Shown here piece by piece: positions 60,602 through 64,000 of a stretch of 64,000 bases of DNA. The notes under the pieces were generated by a model that saw only the letters and a list, made by a program, of their open reading frames with translations, made no database searches and had not been told where the DNA came from. Numbering within the stretch: position 1 is the stretch's first letter; each line of letters begins with the position of its first letter. This stretch comes from Anseranas semipalmata (Eukaryota > Chordata > Aves > Anseriformes > Anseranatidae): assembly GCA_013399115.1 (NCBI GenBank), contig VXAA01005660.1, positions 4,595 to 68,594 of the forward strand. Direction: 5' to 3'. The translations under genes were made by a program, and so were the position numbers.

Positions 60602-63600
60602 ATGCAAGGATTCTTTAATGGCAATTAAAGATCACTAATGGGAAAAATTATAAATCTGTTTAAATACCTAAAATTAAACCATTGAAAAATTGATGTCTTT
60701 TGAGTAATCTAACAACTTAATGAATTCTCTGTGTATGTTCTATGGAAAATGTTAGAAATCATTATATTTGTTAACTTAATAAACTTCTTTTCTATTAGGG
60801 CCCTTTGAAAGAAAATTCGGTTTGGTACATCAAAGAAGAATATTTTACTTGGTCTTTCACCTGTACAGCCAGTTTAAAATAGGTATTAAGTCTGAACAGT
60901 ATTTAAAACAACTTAAATTAGTTTTAAATAAATATATTTGCCTATACTTCTTCTGAGAGCTTGCTCAGAGCCCTGCCTCAATCCAATGCTTCTTTCTTCT
61001 CAAGTACTCAGCCTGTTTGAGGAGTAGAAGATAAATATTCTTAAGCAGAGTCAGAGGGCAGTGTCCAAAATCGGAAGAAATGCCCACTGTCTAGGTGGAA
61101 AGTGGTACCCAAGAGCTGTCTTCTCTGCAGAGGAGCCATCTGTCACCAGCCTCTAAACTGATGCCTGGAAAGAGTCTTTTGATTCTAAAGTGTGTCCTGC
61201 TCTGAAGTCTTATAGATAGATACCTGGAGCTCATTGACAGCTCAGTCACTAGGAAAATGAGTTTTAACATTACTTCAAAATGCAATAATGCTGACAGGTC
61301 AGGTTCTTCAAATCATGATTGTGAAAGATGGCGCACCTTGTATAATCTCTTCCAAGAGCCGTAGTATCGAAGACACTGTACCAAGTTACAATTCTTTTTT
61401 GATAACTTCTAGAAGTCACTTCCCTTTACTTTGATATTTTTGCTTTGATTTTGCACTTTTGAGATGCTTCTTTCTTGACAAAAACTTAATAGCTGTGTTA
61501 CGTTGGAGTGAGCCATTCAGCTTCAAAAGGGAGACTAATGTATGGTTCTCAAATTCCTTCTCCTGGGAGGAGGTGCTCCCTGGCTTCTTGCTGGCAGTTG
61601 GAAATGGGACCAGGCTTCTTTGTGCTGCACGTGTCAGCATTGAGACAAAGCTTTTGATACTGCCGCAGACCATTCTGATCCACCCATTTACTTTGCTCGC
61701 CCATCTTCCACCAAGCATGATAGGCCATAATTTCGGAAAAATGGAACCTGGAAAGAGCCTGCTTACAGTCCTTGCGGCCCTCAAGCCACCCATCCCTATG
61801 CAGTGCTCTTTGACAGGAGTCATAGATCTGACTTGCCAGTGCCATGGAGCTGGTCCTTATTCACCTCTAGAGAAAGGAGTTAAGAACTACTTTTTTCTGT
61901 TATCAGATAAAAAAAAGCAGCTAGAGTCTGACACCAGTCTTGAGGTGAACGACCTGATGACTTTCTTTAGAGATAAAAAGTGTGAATATTATCAGTAGCA
62001 CCAGGGTTCATAACAGAGGAGGGGAATGGCTTCTGTGTCACAACAAGGTCTTTGCACTGGGAGTGTTTTTGCTCTATTGTAGGCAATTCCTGAAATAAGT
62101 TTCTACCATTCTGTCTCCACATGGCCCTGTGGATTTTCTCAGATCCTGGCAGTAGACAATACATCAATGGAAAAAAGCATTATTTTGTCCATGTAGGTAT
62201 TTGGTTCTCAAGAAACTGTCTCTCAGACTGAATTGTAAAGTCCTCTCTTGAGCACTTATGAGCTAAAGTAAGTATGCAAAAGTTCCACCTGTCCAGTTCA
62301 ATATTGTTATATACTGTTCAATTATTGCTCTTAATCTGAATACTCTTTCATGTTTCTTGAGTGTCCTGCCTCTCAAAAGATGGTTTCATCATCTGAATGT
62401 GGATTTTTAACACTCAGTTTCTGCCCCACTGCTCAAATAAGGTCAGGTGTGCCCACTCTCAGAGACATGACCATTTGCTATTTGCCCAATATGCAAAGCT
62501 AAACTGTGTGTGCAGGGTATCTCCGCTTCACATTCAGCATCTGTGTTGGCAGTGACAAATGCTTCTCTCTTTGCCTAGAAAGTTCAGTGAACCCAAATTC
62601 GGAGGCCATGATCCCTGTCTGAGCACATTTGAAAGTTAGTGTGGCTGTTTCTTTCCTCTTTTCCACTTTGCTGAGAGCTGTCTGTGGGTATTGGTGATCT
62701 CTCTGGCAAGGGCCTCTAAGGCTGTCAGTAATGTGTCCAAAGACCATGTGCTTGTTCCCAATAGGCTTATTTCAGACTTGTCACTCAAATTATCCCATGC
62801 TTGATGGTGCTGATATTAGAGAGCTCTTGTGCTTTGTTCATCCCTTGTAAGATATCTTGCTATTTCCACTGAGGCACAAAACATTTTACTTTTATAAACC
62901 AACAACTTTTTATAAAGGCAATTATTAAAATATTGTTTAATGCTAAAAATTGCATGACCTGGATGTGTGATTGTATGTAAGAAATGTTGATGGTAGGTCT
63001 GGTCCAATGGCCCAAAAGGTTGGGAACCAGTCTTTCAGACTGTGTTGAAGGTACAAGGACGTGATTTCTCTCAAACTGAGCAGTACTCTGATTGATTGCA
63101 ACAAAGCAGTTATTACTCTGGACATTGGAATTCAGAACTGCTACTGGGACAATGATTTTTATAATACAACATCCATCTGATTTTATTAATAAATTTTTAG
63201 ATGAATTTCTGGAAGGTTCAGTAAATTAAGCACAAGCATATTTTCTTTATAACATCATCCATCCACTGTCTGTTGAACTTGTTAAATACAATAGGAGAAG
63301 AGTTCCAAAGCCCTGTAGTGAGCTGTCTTGTACTCTAACATCAGATTGCTGGACAACAGGCAATCTCTGCCATAAAAAAATATTTAAGATCTGATTAATG
63401 ATGATTGTTATATGCATCCTACCTTTCCTAGTAAACACAGAATAAAGAATGAGTATACTTAAAATTGCATAATTATCAGTAATATACTGCAGTATATTAG
63501 TATATTTTAAAATATCAGGTGCAGAATATGTTAAAATAATTGTTTTATAACAACTTTAAGAGAACAATGTACAATACTGTTTCTTAACTTACAGTTAACT

Positions 63601-64000
63601 GATTTTTGATGGAGAAAATGATCTTTTTTCTTTTGATCAGTCTCCAATGTTCACTTGATGTTGAATAGCTCCTATACAGGCTTAGATCCTTCGTATTTGT
63701 TGGACCTCAATTTTGAGACACAAAGCAGTGAAGTAGTTTTCTGAAGCTCTCTTGGGAAATATTAACTGTTATCAAAAATAGTTTTCTGACTGAATAAATT
63801 TCAGGCCTGTAAGATGCAAGTGGGGAGTGTATCAAGATAGATTTAATCTTCTTCTTTATGAGTTTTGTTAATAGCAGAAACCACAAATTTTCAAAATGTT
63901 TGTTGGGAGCAAATATGGAAGAGGTTTACATTTTTCAGGTGCAGCCACCACTTTCCCCTGGGGTACAGTGCTAGTTATTGGCCTACAACTAGACTTCATT
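60602..64000. other. Anonymous DNA, no gene recognised
   Basis: About 3.4 kb. Includes a block with overlapping open frames at 61416-61998 (listed). A phrase near 63008 (CCCAAAAGGTTGGGAACCA) resembles the end of some DNA-transposon repeats but cannot be extended. Confidence 0.45.
61459..61998. other. Block open in three frames on both strands, unassigned
   Basis: The plus strand is open for 179 codons (61459-61998, no ATG at its first codon). The minus strand is open for 135 codons at 61416-61823 and, in another frame, for 98 codons at 61549-61845 starting with ATG. The 98-codon frame has a protein-like mix of residues, including MALASQIYDSCQRALHRDGW and a later AYHAWWKMGEQSKW, and the minus strand just upstream (61864 leftward) has CTCCTTTCTCTAG, a possible 3' splice site. 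I recognise no family on either strand. It could be a decayed retrocopy, a minus-strand exon, or chance in locally GC-richer DNA. Confidence 0.2.

Noticed and set aside
60224..60607. 127-codon minus-strand frame and several plus-strand frames
   Set aside because: Inside the solo LTR at 60016-60601; no retroviral or host domain is encoded.
62985..63035. Phrase resembling a DNA-transposon end (AAAAGGTTGGGAACCA)
   Set aside because: The match is short, no terminal inverted repeat partner was found, and the flanks do not extend it.
1..64000. CRISPR arrays, tRNA or rRNA genes, bacterial operons, phage or plasmid modules
   Set aside because: None of the required repeat-spacer, cloverleaf or operon patterns is visible. 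The repeat content is that of a bird nuclear genome.

Overview
This window reads as non-coding avian nuclear DNA. The evidence is a set of CR1 LINE fragments, 5'-truncated, with the CR1 octamer tail (ATTCTRTG type) on younger copies, plus solo LTRs of a kind abundant in birds, in an AT-rich and CpG-poor background. I find no complete protein-coding gene, no rRNA or tRNA gene, no CRISPR array and no bacterial-style operon. Nearly every longer open frame lies inside a transposable element or is about as long as chance allows. The window could be intergenic or lie inside a very long intron; the sequence alone does not decide this.

Layout. 1-385: minus-strand CR1 reverse-transcriptase fragment running off the left edge. 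386-5507: anonymous AT-rich DNA. 5528-6033: old plus-strand CR1 beginning in a 20-bp tandem duplication. 6034-12384: anonymous, with one possible microexon. 12385-15762: a nest of four CR1 copies of different ages and orientations. 16835-16950: an LTR-like fragment that reappears inverted at 35 kb. 18565-19120: plus-strand CR1 broken by a 159-N assembly gap. 25612-26615: long minus-strand CR1. 35007-36030: degenerate LTR followed by a broken gag-like remnant. 36665-37500: ancient plus-strand CR1. 40465-41470: solo LTR of about 1 kb with an internal minisatellite and an imperfect 5-bp target-site duplication. 43490-43627: plus-strand CR1 3' end. 47865-48545: older minus-strand CR1. 60016-60601: second solo LTR, related to the first at one end. 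The remainder is unique AT-rich DNA with microsatellites and two MIR-like SINE traces.

How it works together. There is no pathway to describe. The window is mainly a record of layered retrotransposition: an ancient CR1 stratum, a MIR-like SINE stratum, at least three younger CR1 subfamilies separable by their 3' ends, and LTR elements. A few plus-strand intervals combine a good 3' splice site, an open frame and a good 5' splice site (7014-7044, 19634-19705, 49371-49509, 50969-51044, 55949-56053). They are listed as weak exon candidates of an unidentified plus-strand gene or lncRNA; several such coincidences are expected by chance. I found no convincing previously undescribed biological system.
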